From Ophiothrix spiculata (Eukaryota; Echinodermata; Ophiuroidea; Amphilepidida; Ophiotrichidae), in NCBI GenBank assembly GCA_000969725.1, contig JXSR01S073353.1: a stretch of 30,987 nt of DNA. One strand, 5' to 3'. Positions 1 through 9,939 of this stretch are shown here, piece by piece (the first letter of the stretch is position 1; each line of letters opens with the position of its first letter). The position numbers were made by a program, and so were the translations under genes. A model generated the notes under the pieces. That model saw only the letters and a program-made list of their open reading frames with translations, did not search any database and was not told the origin of the DNA.

Positions 1-149
1 GTTGGTGCTCGCCTTTGAAAAGAAGTAGGTGATGTAACCGGGCCTGCAGTAAGTAAAATGGCCGACATGATGTCGCGAATTCGAGAAGTGCCAGTACTGA
101 ACTTGTGTCTGCCTCTTTTGCTGATTCCAACTTTTCTCGAGCTGGGGCT
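1..149 (-). CDS. Partial last exon of an unrecognised gene, truncated at window edge (tandem paralogue of 4314-4769)
   Basis: Reading the minus strand from 149, a pyrimidine-poor but usable acceptor (ataaattgcag) is followed by 49 open codons that run off the window edge. The protein includes SRIRDIMSAILLTAGPVTS followed by a FQRRAP motif. This is nearly identical to the exon at 4314-4769, including the exact position and phase (0) of the acceptor. Differences are mostly at third codon positions inside the conserved block, while the first 20 residues have diverged, which suggests selection on the protein in both copies. I do not recognise the family and assign no function. The homology also covers about 30 bp of the upstream intron, so this is a DNA-level tandem duplication rather than a retrocopy. 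Confidence 0.6.
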
Positions 150-1373
150 CTGCAATTTATAAGCAAAATGGACAATTAACCATGTGCTTTCTAAAGCAAT
201 TTCTACAGAATATTCTTTGCTTATAACATCTGCAGGACACATATCAAAAGCAGCTATAAAGTATTTCTAATTTCATCACAATAAGACAAATTCAATTGTA
301 CGGCTTGTCCCAATATTAATGCAACAAGGAAATAAAATATTTTCAAAATAGTTGCCAAATAATTAAATCATAGTAATATATGTTTTTCAAAAGTGGAGAA
401 ATTACTCTACAACATGCTTTTTGTCCCGTTTAATTTTACCACTCCGGTCCAAATATATGAAGAATTAAAGAAAGCCCTTTAAAGCTACTTTGGTCCGATT
501 TGTAAGTTTAGACTTCCAGCTAAAGAAATGCAAACTTGAAATGAAGAAAATATGGCGGTATTCTGCAACCAACTAGAGCACAATCAATCCAAACCAATCT
601 AACCTGACCTGTACCTAACATTTAGTGATATTTTAAGTTCATCTTTAATGGAAACAGGTCAAAATTTTCAATAAAAGTACGGAGTCTAGTACGGACCTTC
701 CTGATACTTGCATAGTCAACCAATAATAATAATAAGAAGAAGATTGGTTTTGGTACAGTAATCGAAATTTGGCCCGTCAAGGGGACACAACAGGTTGACT
801 CAACCAGACGCAACAACCTGCTTAATATCAGCAGATCATCATTAAATTAAGTCCTTATGTCATGAAATGGGTTCAAGGGATGCTTCTCCTAATCGTGTGA
901 TGTTTTAAGCAATTTCCATTCAACGTGTGGTGCCCCATGACGTCACCAGAGGTGAATCTTTAGAGATTAACAAATCAGACCATCAACATTTTTCGGGATC
1001 TTAAAAAAATGTGCAATAACTTTTAATTCAGAGACCCAAATTAAACAAAACAAAAATCCTGTAAAAGCCAATGGTCTACTCTATAATATTATCATAACGT
1101 TTGCTAATCATTGTGCTCTGTTCTCTTAAAAGAAAAGTTCAAAGTTCCTTGCATTTTTATTGGGACACCCTGTATCAGATGACAGTGATGCATGGTTAAC
1201 CTACAGTCCTGTTTAAAATTTGTTATTTTACTAGGACCAGGCCTAACTACAACAGAAGGGCTGTTTCACCATACAAATCAGGTGTTTCCACATCCATATG
1301 GAATGTCCTTCCAACAGTTAAATTTACAACCGTTCAACTAGCACAATCCTCCTTTGCAAAGTCCACTGATACT
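150..1373. other. Non-coding stretch, probably intron or intergenic
   Basis: No convincing gene is seen. It holds a short AT microsatellite (AATAATAATAA near 722), one perfect CRE-type palindrome TGACGTCA at 938-945, and a GGGACACCCTGTA motif near 1162-1174. That motif recurs at 14865-14876 and probably marks the end of a dispersed DNA element. Confidence 0.4.
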
Positions 1374-1990
1374 ATGAATCAAACCTTATCAGTGAAGCAC
1401 AAAAAGAAGCTGAAGGTTATAAAAAACAAAATGATTCATTTCATCTTGGACCTTGATCCAAGGGCCCACATTGGTATTGATGAATTAAAGAAGGTTAAGA
1501 TGCTGAAGGTGGAAGATAAGAGTCCCAGGATCCGGGATAGAGTCAAACAACTCAAGCTGAACCACATGTATAAAATCTACCATGAAATAGCACCTAGGTA
1601 TATGACTTCTAATTTTATCAAGCTATTCAATAGCCACAGGTACAATACAAGGGGAAGTGCAACTAATTTTCTTGTTCCAAAATTCAAAGGTCAACAATGC
1701 AAACCTTTTTATTTTACAGGAATTCAAGAATGAAACAATTTACCAACTTAAATAAAAAACATCGTAATTATGTGTGCAATTCAAGAAAGCATTCAAAAGT
1801 CATCTTTTGTCATGATTGTAATTTAACTTATGGCAGCTTTTTACCAAATATGATATAGTAACCCATGTGCAATATTTAAGTTTTGTGTTATATTTCATGA
1901 ATATCTTTATATAATGTACTGTTTGTTTATACACAAAGGACCCCAAAGGAAATTAAAGGCTTTCTTTGGCTATCCTTGGCATTCTGTATT
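1374..1990 (+). mobile_element. CR1/L2-like LINE, decayed 3' fragment
   Basis: A 119-codon open stretch encodes the region after the reverse transcriptase of CR1/L2-type non-LTR retrotransposons. It has an NKMIHFILDLDPRAHIG block, LKLNHMYKIYHEIAP, then HRYNTRGSATNF and a VPK..G....FYF block. These correspond to the conserved tail also present in other words in the LINE at 29120-30049, but the two are clearly different families. After the stop at 1731-1733, the continuation (WNNLPT-like, then an FKK-like stretch) can be followed in shifted frames to about 1820. An A/T-rich 3' UTR with a GGACCCCAAAGGAAATTAAAGG motif broken by no coding signal ends near 1990. It lacks endonuclease and RT core, so it is a dead 5'-truncated copy. 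Confidence 0.75.
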
Positions 1991-2033
1991 ATTTCATTGT
2001 CGTCTATGTATAATTTTAAGACTTGTGAATATA

Positions 2034-2220
2034 AACACAACACCAAAAGTAAGTCCCCCTCTAGATCTCAACATGACGTCCTAACATCGTAAGGTAGAAC
2101 ATTTTACCAATAAATTATACCTAGGAATACTTCTATGACTGTTACGTAAGTGCTGTGTAAAAGTGAAAGACATTCGTAACTTCAAGGCTGAATGGACTCA
2201 GCTGAAAGACAAAAACGGCC
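2034..2220. repeat. Left terminal inverted repeat of the Tc1-like element
   Basis: Pairs with 3189-3376 on the other strand. The match is close over the outer 110 bp, apart from a short indel after the CCCCCTCT motif, and weaker inward. Confidence 0.85.
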
Positions 2221-3188
2221 CAATTCAAAAGTCACAAAAGATTATTCATGGCTTGTAATGGGAAAGCACCTTGTGGCTGAGTACAGTTTAAATCCCCTCA
2301 AAGTGAACATCACTCTAATGTGTAATCAAATCATTGCCACTCAGCCATGCAAATATATCACTTCTTGGCAGAGCTCGGTTGAGGTGATCAGTTTCATTCC
2401 CTGTACAAATTAATGGCAACCTCACATCACAGCGATATGTTGACGAAGTGCTGCGTCGATGTCGCACCACTTGCTACAGCCAATGGTGCAGCATTTGTCT
2501 TGATGGATGACAACGCTCGACCACACAGATAGAGACAAGCTAATGCATTTCCTGCTGGGGAAGGGATCAAACTGATGGTGTGACAGGCAAATTCGTCTGA
2601 TCTTAATCCCTTAGAGCACTTGTGGGACCAGATGAAAAGATCTGTGTATCCCCATATCAATGCCAAAGCAACCTGCATGACCTGTCCCATCATCTGCAGA
2701 TTCAGTGGAATGCCATCCCACAGCAGCGTATCTCCAGGCTGATCAACACCATGAGAAGACTGTGCTAGGATGAGGAAGTTAACAGGCGTGGTGATGGTGA
2801 TACACACGTTACTGAACTGTAGACTCAATAATGTGATTTTTGTTTTGTTTACATCCGGGACATTTGTCCAAATAGCGCGGTGAAAACATTTGCCGACTTC
2901 CCATTCAATTCAATGGAGAAAATGACGGCTCGTGGAAACTTTGATTGATTTTAGCAAATTGTCAAAACATTTTGATTCCAAAATCATATGAGATGTGTGG
3001 TATTCAAGTCATAACAAAATGACAAACAGGTCATCATTTCACAGATTTTCGTCTGGGTAAAAAAGAAAGAAAAAGAAGGGATGCCTGGCTGAAGTATTGA
3101 TTATTTTACCGCGCATGAAGTCCAGCGTGAGTTATTTTTAGATCATTGTGCTGCGGTTTACCCTGCGTATGACGTAGGTCCGCTTTCG

Positions 3189-3376
3189 CCTATAGAGCAG
3201 TTTTTGTTTTCCATTTGAGCTCATTCAACTATGAAGTCATGAATATCTTTCATTTTCACATAGCACTTTGGTAACAGTAATAGAAGTATTCCTAGGTATA
3301 ATTTATTGGTAAAATGTTATACCTTACAACGTAAGGATGTCATGTTGAGAGGGGGACTTACTTTTGGTGTTGTGTT
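3189..3376. repeat. Right terminal inverted repeat of the Tc1-like element
   Basis: Reverse complement of the left repeat. The shared outer end reads AACACAACACCAAAAGTAAG when read inward, and a TA follows at 3377-3378. Confidence 0.85.
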
Positions 3377-3389
3377 TATGTAACTCTTA

Positions 3390-3615
3390 GGTCAGTATGC
3401 ACAAAAGAGGTTTAAGAGCTAGACCAGGTTTAAAGTTAGACCTGGTTTAAGTCAAATTTTGTCAAGTTTTGTGTTGTTTGAAAGAGTTTTTGGCTAAATC
3501 TTTACAATATTAAAGCTTTTGCAGTTTAAAGGTGCTTCTAAAGGTCCTTTTATGGCAGTAATAATTTTGACTTAGACCCGGTTTAACTCTTAAACCTCTT
3601 TTGTGCATACGGACC
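3390..3615. mobile_element. 226-bp MITE with TTA target duplication
   Basis: The ends are inverted repeats: GTCAGTATGCACAAAAGAGG at the left, and the same block with a few changes on the opposite strand at the right (3552-3615), about 60 bp with mismatches. TTA occurs on both sides (3387-3389 and 3616-3618). A 3-bp TTA duplication is typical of PIF/Harbinger elements. No coding capacity. It starts 13 bp beyond the end of the Tc1-like element. Confidence 0.75.
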
Positions 3616-4253
3616 TTACTGTTTTATATTTATTGTTTAAATTAGTTGATATGCATTGAATCACTGTAATGCAAATATAATACTCCTTATTTTTATACGG
3701 ATAGATCCAACTCTGTAGTTGAGAAGTCTATAATGAATAAAATGCTAATGCCACTAAGTAAAAGAAAATACCGCAATGAACTGACACACATACTCGTATT
3801 AGGGTTGAAAAGATACAATCAGTTGACTCTGAAAATTAATATACTCCCCGCGAGGGATGTTTAATACAAAAGTGATTAAGGGGATGTGCCTCAAATTTGG
3901 GTAGCAAAAATAGGCTGTGTGGTATGCCAATGGGTCCTTTTTCTGTGCAAAATTTTTCAAAATTTTCTGACTTTTGCACCAAAATGGCACAAATGTTGGA
4001 TTTTTAATTTCAAACAAAAATCAGCCTAAATTTGTGCCAAATTAGCATATATAATAAATGTGACTCAAAAATTTGGTATATGATGGGTCCCTTTTTCTTA
4101 AAAATTGGTATATACATGGGTGGTACTCCACATTTTCCAGCGGCACAACCCTACCAAAACCAAATTTGAGTACCTCCCGGGATATACTCCCACCTTACGC
4201 ATGCATTCTGTAGAATGTTAAGAGTTCTGCATTTTCAGCCATGTTAAAATTTT

Positions 4254-4259
4254 TTTAAT
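4254..4259 (-). other. Candidate poly(A) signal ATTAAA
   Basis: On the minus strand an ATTAAA hexamer lies about 55 nt beyond the stop codon of the exon at 4314-4769, in an A/T-rich stretch. Position and sequence fit a variant polyadenylation signal, but chance occurrence in AT-rich DNA cannot be excluded. Confidence 0.3.
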
Positions 4260-4313
4260 TCATTGTGAAGACCTTCTCTATATCAGTAATCATACAGTAT
4301 AAAAACTGTTGGA

Positions 4314-4769
4314 TCATAACTTTTTGTTTGAATAATATGCTTGTTCCTGAGTAATATATCCCATTGATACTAATTTCTCTCTCATTTTGGGTGTTACACA
4401 AGATGGAGTCGGTTCATAGTATCTGTCCTTATATCTTTCTATTGTTACAAGGTCTACATTATCCGAAATAGCTTGCACAACAGATTCTGGTGACTTTTTT
4501 ATGAATGCTACCGATGGTCTTGAAGAATTTGTCATTTTGAGCACTGTACCAAAACCGGCCACTTGCAATACATTGGCAGCGGCTTGAAATTCTTCCATAG
4601 ATGTTGATCGAAGCGAGGTTGGTGCTCGTCTTTGAAATGACGCATTTGACGTGACCGGGCCTGCAGTAAGCAAAATGGCCGACATGATGTTGCGGATTCG
4701 GGAACCTCCAGCACTGAATATGTGTCTACCCCATGGTTTGCCACCTCCATATTTTCCTGAGTTAGGCCT
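4314..4769 (-). CDS. Last coding exon of an unrecognised gene (151 residues, C-terminal)
   Basis: On the minus strand an acceptor (gtaaattgcag) at 4770-4771 opens a 152-codon frame in phase 0 ending in TGA at 4314-4316. The exon begins with a Gly/Ser-rich basic stretch (RPNSGKYGGGKPWG), then a conserved SRIRNIMSAILLTAGPVTS block, FQRRAPTSLR, a helical segment EEFQAAANVLQ, VLKMTNSSRPSVAFIKKSPE, and a C-terminal YYEPTPSCVTPKMREKLVSM. No membrane segment or signal peptide is seen. The product is soluble and basic near its start. I do not recognise the family. The reason to call it real is the tandem paralogue at 1-149 with the same acceptor and a protein-level match. Upstream exons should lie at higher coordinates but I could not identify them. 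A MITE sits in the preceding intron, 29 bp from the acceptor. Confidence 0.65.
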   Translation of the reverse strand, partial: RPNSGKYGGGKPWGRHIFSAGGSRIRNIMSAILLTAGPVTSNASFQRRAPTSLRSTSMEEFQAAANVLQVAGFGTVLKMTNSSRPSVAFIKKSPESVVQAISDNVDLVTIERYKDRYYEPTPSCVTPKMREKLVSMGYITQEQAYYSNKKL

Positions 4770-4798
4770 CTGCAATTTACAAGCAAAATGGACAATTA

Positions 4799-5035
4799 GG
4801 CCAAAAAAAAAATTGTTGTGTTGCCCTCAAGTGGGATTTCTGAAAAATTTAGTCGGTCGGAAAATAATTTTTTTTAAAGTACCAAATTTGGGTGCATTTT
4901 CCACTATTTTCAAGATATTTTCTCAAAAAACACCCAATCTGAGCCAAATTGGGTGCTTTCCCGACCCTAATATTTTTTTTTAAATTTTTGAATAGGGTCG
5001 GTCGATGAGGGCAACATAACAATTTTTTTTTTGCC
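4799..5035. mobile_element. 237-bp MITE with TTA target duplication, in the intron next to the 4314-4769 exon
   Basis: Terminal inverted repeats of about 32 bp: GGCCAAAAAAAAAATTGTTG at the left and the near-identical reverse complement at the right end, each followed inward by TGTTGCCCTCA-type sequence. TTA flanks both ends (4796-4798 and 5036-5038). Nothing coding. It lies about 29 bp upstream of a splice acceptor on the minus strand, close to where a branch point would sit. Confidence 0.8.
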
Positions 5036-5220
5036 TTATGGTGTACTCCTAGCTATCGCCAAGATGACAAGGAGAAACGTATTTGAAGGGAGGAATTTCA
5101 GCCAAGGCACTAGAACATTTTCCAGCATATTTTTAAACAATTTAACTAGCCATTAGTAAATGTAAATTTGCTTTTAAAAGTAAGTATATAATATGATTAT
5201 TCATAGAGTACATTTATTAA

Positions 5221-5471
5221 TCCTAACACACTAAAGCCAAAAACTTGAATTTTACTGTATAAAAATCCCTATTTTCCAGCATTCTACCCGGGGATTCGAA
5301 CCCGGCACCTCTTGCATCCCAATCCAATCTTCAACCATACCAAGCCAACCACGAATGCTGCATCGGCAGCGATTCGGTGACCATATATATCTCCCGGTTG
5401 TGACGTTTGGACTTGAGACTATTTTCTTCATTTTCTATTGTAGGATTTTGTAGGATTCAGCACTGTTAGGG
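5221..5471 (-). mobile_element. TTAA-target MITE with internal tRNA-like sequence, copy 1 (divergent)
   Basis: Starts after TTAA with TCCTAACAC and ends GTTAGGG followed by TTGT, so only one flank keeps TTAA. The middle contains, on the minus strand, a pol III B-box-like GGTTCGAATCC (near 5289-5301). It shares the outline of the better preserved copies at 12227 and 13995, including the TTTGGACTTGAG and GATTTTGT.GGATT blocks near the right end. Confidence 0.6.
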
Positions 5472-5475
5472 TTGT

Positions 5476-6476
5476 AAGATGACTGTTTCATACACAATTC
5501 TCTTTGCAAAATACTCTTCCACTTACTACAGGCTCTGCCTTTTAAATTTCTACTTTTTTTTGCATTTAATTATTTTACTTGATTTTCTGTTGTTGTTTGT
5601 ATGTTATTTGTTAAGATGGTACAATGCTTGTCAGACCTTTGCTTTTTGATGAACCTCCTCCATCGATTGTTTTATGTTTTTTAGATGAAAATATAATAAC
5701 TTGAGACTTCAACCCATTCCTTGTATACAGCAATTTTATAAAATAATATATTTCTTCAAATTAAGCAAAAACAAAAGTTCTTATTGGTTGTGGAAACTTG
5801 TATCTAGTACTTCAGTGAATCACAAACTCTTAGGTTAAATACAAATTCAAGCAAGACTGAAGAAGGCTTCACCATGTCAGAAACTTGTTTTATGTCTTTT
5901 TTTATTCAAACAGTAAAAATGGATATATAACCTTATCTTTCAGCCCGAGCTAAGTCTTGACCAGGTGGAGAATAAAAACACTACAAAATGACTTAAAAAT
6001 ATAAAATACATGAACTTATAATGGAACTGTGATACGGCTAACAAATGAAAAGGAAATGAAATCTAGATGAAAAGAAACTAAATTTAAAAAGCATTTGCAT
6101 AGAGATGAGACACATTCCAAACTTCTTATCTTACAAACTTGGTCTAAGAGATAAAAAAAGCCCCTTTCAATAGTGTCTGAAAATAACTTTTCCTTAGCAA
6201 ACTCATTACAATATGAGTGGTGGTCTGGCAAAATGAGTGGAAAGTCCCAATTGTTGTTTACCTATACCTCGCGTTTTGAAGGTCAATTATGCCGGGAAGT
6301 GCAATTATTCACGGGAAATTGATCGCGTTTTGCACATAAAATTATCAGTAAAAAAAGTTATTTGCAACATTTTTTTACTGCCAGATTTTGAGTGGACTGC
6401 CTTGTATTTCGATCTCAAAATGAAAATTGTAGAAAGAAAGTATTATAGATCATCCGAAAGCTGAGATTATAGAGAA
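5476..6476. other. Non-coding stretch, nothing recognised
   Basis: Short open frames here (for example on the minus strand at 6016-6231) show no family resemblance and no supporting splice structure. No tRNA, inverted repeat or transposon end was recognised. Confidence 0.4.
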
Positions 6477-6480
6477 TTAA

Positions 6481-7079
6481 CCCTCGTCCACCTAAGGGGG
6501 GGGGGGGGGGAGTGGTCCCCTAACGGATCGTCACCGATTGCTCCAAAACGCAAAACAAAGTGACCCCGGGCATTTAAGTAATTATTTTACATCCTTTGCG
6601 GTCATTTTGATGAAAAAAAGTCGGGGTACCACCTTAGGTGGGGGTAGGGTAAGCCGTCAAAGTCTGTGGGTAGGGAGGGTGGTAACCAACCCCCTTATAT
6701 AAAAAGTCGCCATATTGAAAAATATCTGCATGCTAACAAGCTTAAACTTATAGAACATGTTAGAACTACCATTTCCTTTATTCAGTAGCAAAAAACCCGA
6801 TGAAAATCCTATATTTAGAACTTTTATAGCGAATGTTTGAATTTTTTTCAATTTTCGCCGAAAATAAGATTTCGGCGAAATTTTCCGAGCTTAAGTAATT
6901 TATGACGTCATAATTACGTAACGCCTTGACCGATTTTCATGATTTTGGTATCAATAGAAAGGGGAGACCCTACCCTATACTATGGTATAAAACAACCACA
7001 CTTTTGGCACATCAATTTCATTTTCACAAAGGTGGGGGGGGATGACGACGTAGTAGAAAATACGTTAGGTGGACGAGGG
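6481..7079. mobile_element. 599-bp non-autonomous DNA element, TTAA target, TIR CCCTCGTCCACCTAA
   Basis: The 15-bp ends CCCTCGTCCACCTAA (left) and TTAGGTGGACGAGGG (right) are perfect inverted repeats, each flanked by TTAA (6477-6480 and 7080-7083). TTAA target duplication with CCC-starting ends is the pattern of piggyBac-type elements, and Kolobok elements also use TTAA. No transposase is encoded. The interior has a run of 15 G at 6496-6510, a GGGGGGG run near 7034, and the bZIP-type palindromes TGACGTCA (about 6903-6910) and TTACGTAA (about 6914-6921). Confidence 0.85.
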
Positions 7080-7083
7080 TTAA

Positions 7084-7914
7084 AATATGCCATAAACTCA
7101 ATTTTGAAAATCGTGACTTTCTGCTTATTTTGCCAGAGCACCACTCATATGATGAATACACAAAGAGTTTTCTAGCACCTCCCTTGTAATGATCAATTGG
7201 TGTGCATTAATGCCATTAAACTCACTATTACTTCAACCAAACTACCTTCATCCACGGGAAAACAGAACTACCTATTAGCCCATCATTACTATATCGGCTC
7301 CATTGGAACCCTTTGTCCAAAGAAGCAACATTTTTTACTCTCAACTGACAGAAAATACATCAGGGACAATATTTTTTCGGCAACCTTTTGAACCTCAGAA
7401 ACGACAAATAATGTTCCTTTTCCTAACTCTCTATTTATATAAACAGATCAATCCCCAGGGGTGCTATAATTGATCTTGTAACCATCCGCGTAAATGAAAA
7501 CAAGGATTTAGGCTTTTAAGGGTAGTTTTGACAAGGAAAACTAGGATCCAACAGTTAGGGTATCAAAACAGACAATTTTAAGACTTTAGGGTATGTATTT
7601 TCATAGGCAATCCTCTCTTAGTATTTAGATTAACTACCCATTTTATGCCCGCATTTGCATCATATTTCAACAGTTAAAGATAAAAAAATGTGTGTTTTGT
7701 TTCTCTTATTCCTTGCTTAGGGTGGTTTATGTCCACATCACTGTCTAATTGAATATATGAATACTAAACTAACCTAACTCCATGCTTCCCTACTGAGGCA
7801 AAAGAAAGTATTTTTATAATGATGAATATAATTGCCGTTCAAAACTCAATACTGGGCATTAATCATCACATCCTTTTGTATGAGTAAGGATGCGTGGACT
7901 TGGGTCAGTATTCT
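7084..7914. other. Non-coding stretch, nothing recognised
   Basis: No gene, tRNA, clear repeat end or splice-framed exon seen on either strand. Confidence 0.4.
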
Positions 7915-8036
7915 GCAAAAGTTCTTTCAATATTTGACAAAACCAATAACTAAAACTTATTATTTTTAGCTGACGGTTTTGGTAAAAATAGTAAGTTTTA
8001 GTTATTGGTTTTGCCAAATATTGAAAGAACTTTTGC
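7915..8036. repeat. 122-bp foldback palindrome with 54-bp arms
   Basis: Left arm 7915-7968 and right arm 7983-8036 are reverse complements at 52 of 54 positions, separated by a 14-nt spacer. Arms begin GCAAAAGTTCTTTCAATATT. No clear target duplication was found. It is either a foldback MITE or a locus that would transcribe into a long hairpin RNA. Confidence 0.9.
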
Positions 8037-8438
8037 ATTTATATCTACCAAACCTGATGAATCTATTTAGTGATTTTGGGTCGGCATTGCTTTCTCATAT
8101 TCAATTATGATAAATTTTATATCCAGGGATGGTTATGGCTTTTTGTAATTTTGCCTGAATTTGCCTGAAAATGTGAATTTCCCAATACTTTTTTTGCCTG
8201 AATTCAGGCAAAAACCTGAAGATAATCATGCCTGTTATCAGTGTCCGTGCTTAGCCTACTTTTTTTACCCCAAAATCAATATTTAGGGAATCTGCGATAA
8301 ATATCAGGAATCCTAGCTTAGGGTATTTTTAGAAAGTCAATTCATGCGCATGATTACAAGGTCCAAAAATACGTGCCTACCCATCAATCTATCATGGCGG
8401 TTTTATTTTAAAATATCCAAGTTTATCCATAAACTTAA

Positions 8439-9346
8439 GGTAGCTTTAACGGCTACGGTGTCGTGCACAGAATTTGTTCAAAATTTTACAGAATGTGCAG
8501 AATGATGAAAAAAACTTGTATTCCAAATTTAGATTTTTTCCATCGAAGCGTTTTCGAGTTACACCATTTTAAATTTTCACATTTCCCATAGACTTTGTAC
8601 ATGGCAAATTTGGCCACCATGAAAATTTCACAAAATTTGTCAAATTTATGAAAAAAATTCTTTTTACAAAAGATTTTTTTTCTGTGGCAGTGGTTCACAA
8701 ATGACACTATTTTTTTCCCCTTTGCTTTGCAAACTGATCACAGATTGTCATAAATTTTGATTTAAAGAAATTTCTTTCATCGTTTACGAACGGGAGACTC
8801 CTAATGTTTCTACTTCCCGAATTTTATTGCGATAATTTCTAGAAACACTGAATAGCCAGATTTCTCAGAATTTTCATTCATACTTCCCATGCTTCAATTT
8901 TAACAAACAAGGTGTCAAATGAAAGCTTATCAAATTTGCAACAATCTCTCGTTGGCTTTTAAAATTAAAGTGTTTCTAAAAAAAATTATAGGTGTTTGAA
9001 AATATGCCTAAATTTAGGAGCTAAAAAATCATTTTTCTTGATAATAAAACACTTTATGGCAAAAAGCCCAGGAGAGAATTTAGCTATTGTGATCCTTCAC
9101 CAGCCCCTATAATTTGAATGTCATAGCACATCCCCTCTTGACATGAAAATTCAAAAACTCTGATTTTTTAGGGAATTTTCAAAAAATAAAGAAAAACATA
9201 AGAAATTGGCCAAATATTATAAAACTTAATAAATGTTACCATTGAAGGGTTTTCTTTAAATGGAAATAGGTTTTGGTTCCCATTCCTCAAAACTATTCAC
9301 TTTATAGCTAATTTTCTGACATGTGTAAATAGCCGTTCAAGCTACC
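8439..9346. mobile_element. 908-bp non-autonomous DNA element, TTAA target, TIR GGTAGCTTTAACGGCTA
   Basis: Left end GGTAGCTTTAACGGCTA and right end (reverse-complemented) GGTAGCTTGAACGGCTA match at 16 of 17 positions. TTAA lies immediately outside both (8435-8438 and 9347-9350). The interior is AT-rich and has no transposase-like reading frame. Same target preference as the elements at 6481 and 13995, but unrelated ends. Confidence 0.75.
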
Positions 9347-9455
9347 TTAAGCATGAAGAATAGTATATTAGCATCAAATCTAGCACAAAGGAAACTGAAT
9401 TTAAAGCTGTATCTTAGAATGTCTACATCTCATTCCATGGCTATTGCAATACACT

Positions 9456-9644
9456 GGGGCTCTCCACACGGAAGCATCAAATCTAGATGCATCTGGACGA
9501 ATGCACATTTCGGAAGTGCAGATTGTGTTCACACGCACTCACTGTTTGACCTTACTATCGATGCCCTTGTTGCTGAAGTCCAGTTTAATCTAGATGCATC
9601 TGGATGTGCGAAGTACAAATTGATTTGCCCATGTGGAGAGCCCC
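9456..9644. mobile_element. 189-bp MITE with GGGGCTCTCCACA ends
   Basis: The ends GGGGCTCTCCACACGG and, on the other strand, GGGGCTCTCCACATGG are inverted repeats. Internally the block AATCTAGATGCATCTGGA occurs twice in direct orientation (near 9479 and 9588), itself partly palindromic. A clear target duplication was not found. A 99-codon open frame across it is a by-product of the repeat. Confidence 0.65.
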
Positions 9645-9693
9645 TTTTTTAAATTAATTGATCTACAACTTTCAAGTTTGACAAAATATATTA

Positions 9694-9872
9694 CGGTGGC
9701 AACTTGTTAACATGTACCCTGATTTATAACATAAAATTGCAAATAACACCAAGTACTTTTTAAGTTACCAAGAATATCTTTTACATTATAAATTTGTTGG
9801 ATAACACATAGTTCTGCTAACTGGAAGCAAAATATTAATTCCTATGAACTTGGTGTTAACAAGTTTCCGCTG
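9694..9872. mobile_element. 179-bp MITE, TA target, pogo/Tigger-like ends
   Basis: Left end CGGTGGCAACTTGTTAACA and right end (reverse-complemented) CAGCGGAAACTTGTTAACA differ at 3 of 19 positions, with TA on both sides (9692-9693, 9873-9874). The TA duplication and CAGYGGAAMCTTGTTAA-type ends fit the mariner/pogo group. It lies 68 bp beyond the stop codon of the BEN exon at 9940, so it would be inside that transcript's 3' UTR. Confidence 0.65.
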
Positions 9873-9939
9873 TATTATCATTAGATAAGTTGTCTATCAT
9901 CATATGAAACCATCCTTTCAAACAGTCAGCCCTAATTTC

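Larger units (their letters stand above)
2034..3376 (+). mobile_element. Tc1-like DNA transposon relic with long terminal inverted repeats
   Basis: The element is bounded by inverted repeats of about 165-190 bp (2034 to about 2220, and about 3189 to 3376), both starting AACACAACACCAAAAGTAAG. A TA dinucleotide lies on each side (2032-2033 and 3377-3378), the Tc1/mariner target duplication. Inside, on the plus strand, is the C-terminal half of a transposase in broken frames: RYVDEVLRRC at about 2430, MDDNARPHR followed by a stop at 2503-2532, LNPLEHLWDQMKRSV at 2602-2646 and IPQQRISRLINTMRR from 2714. These are the second catalytic Asp block and the NPIEHxWD block of Tc1 transposases. The N-terminal DNA-binding part is not recognisable. 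At 1343 bp it is about the length of an intact Tc1 element, but it is inactive. Confidence 0.88.

Noticed and set aside
5280-5310. Possible functional tRNA gene from the GGTTCGAATCC motif
   Set aside because: No complete cloverleaf could be drawn and the same sequence recurs in the TTAA MITE family, so it is repeat-borne.
6016-6464. Facing open frames of 71 and 75 codons
   Set aside because: Short, without domains, conserved splice context or codon pattern. Expected by chance.
9353-9652. A 99-codon plus-strand open frame
   Set aside because: It lies almost wholly inside the GGGGCTCTCC-ended MITE and is generated by its internal repeats.
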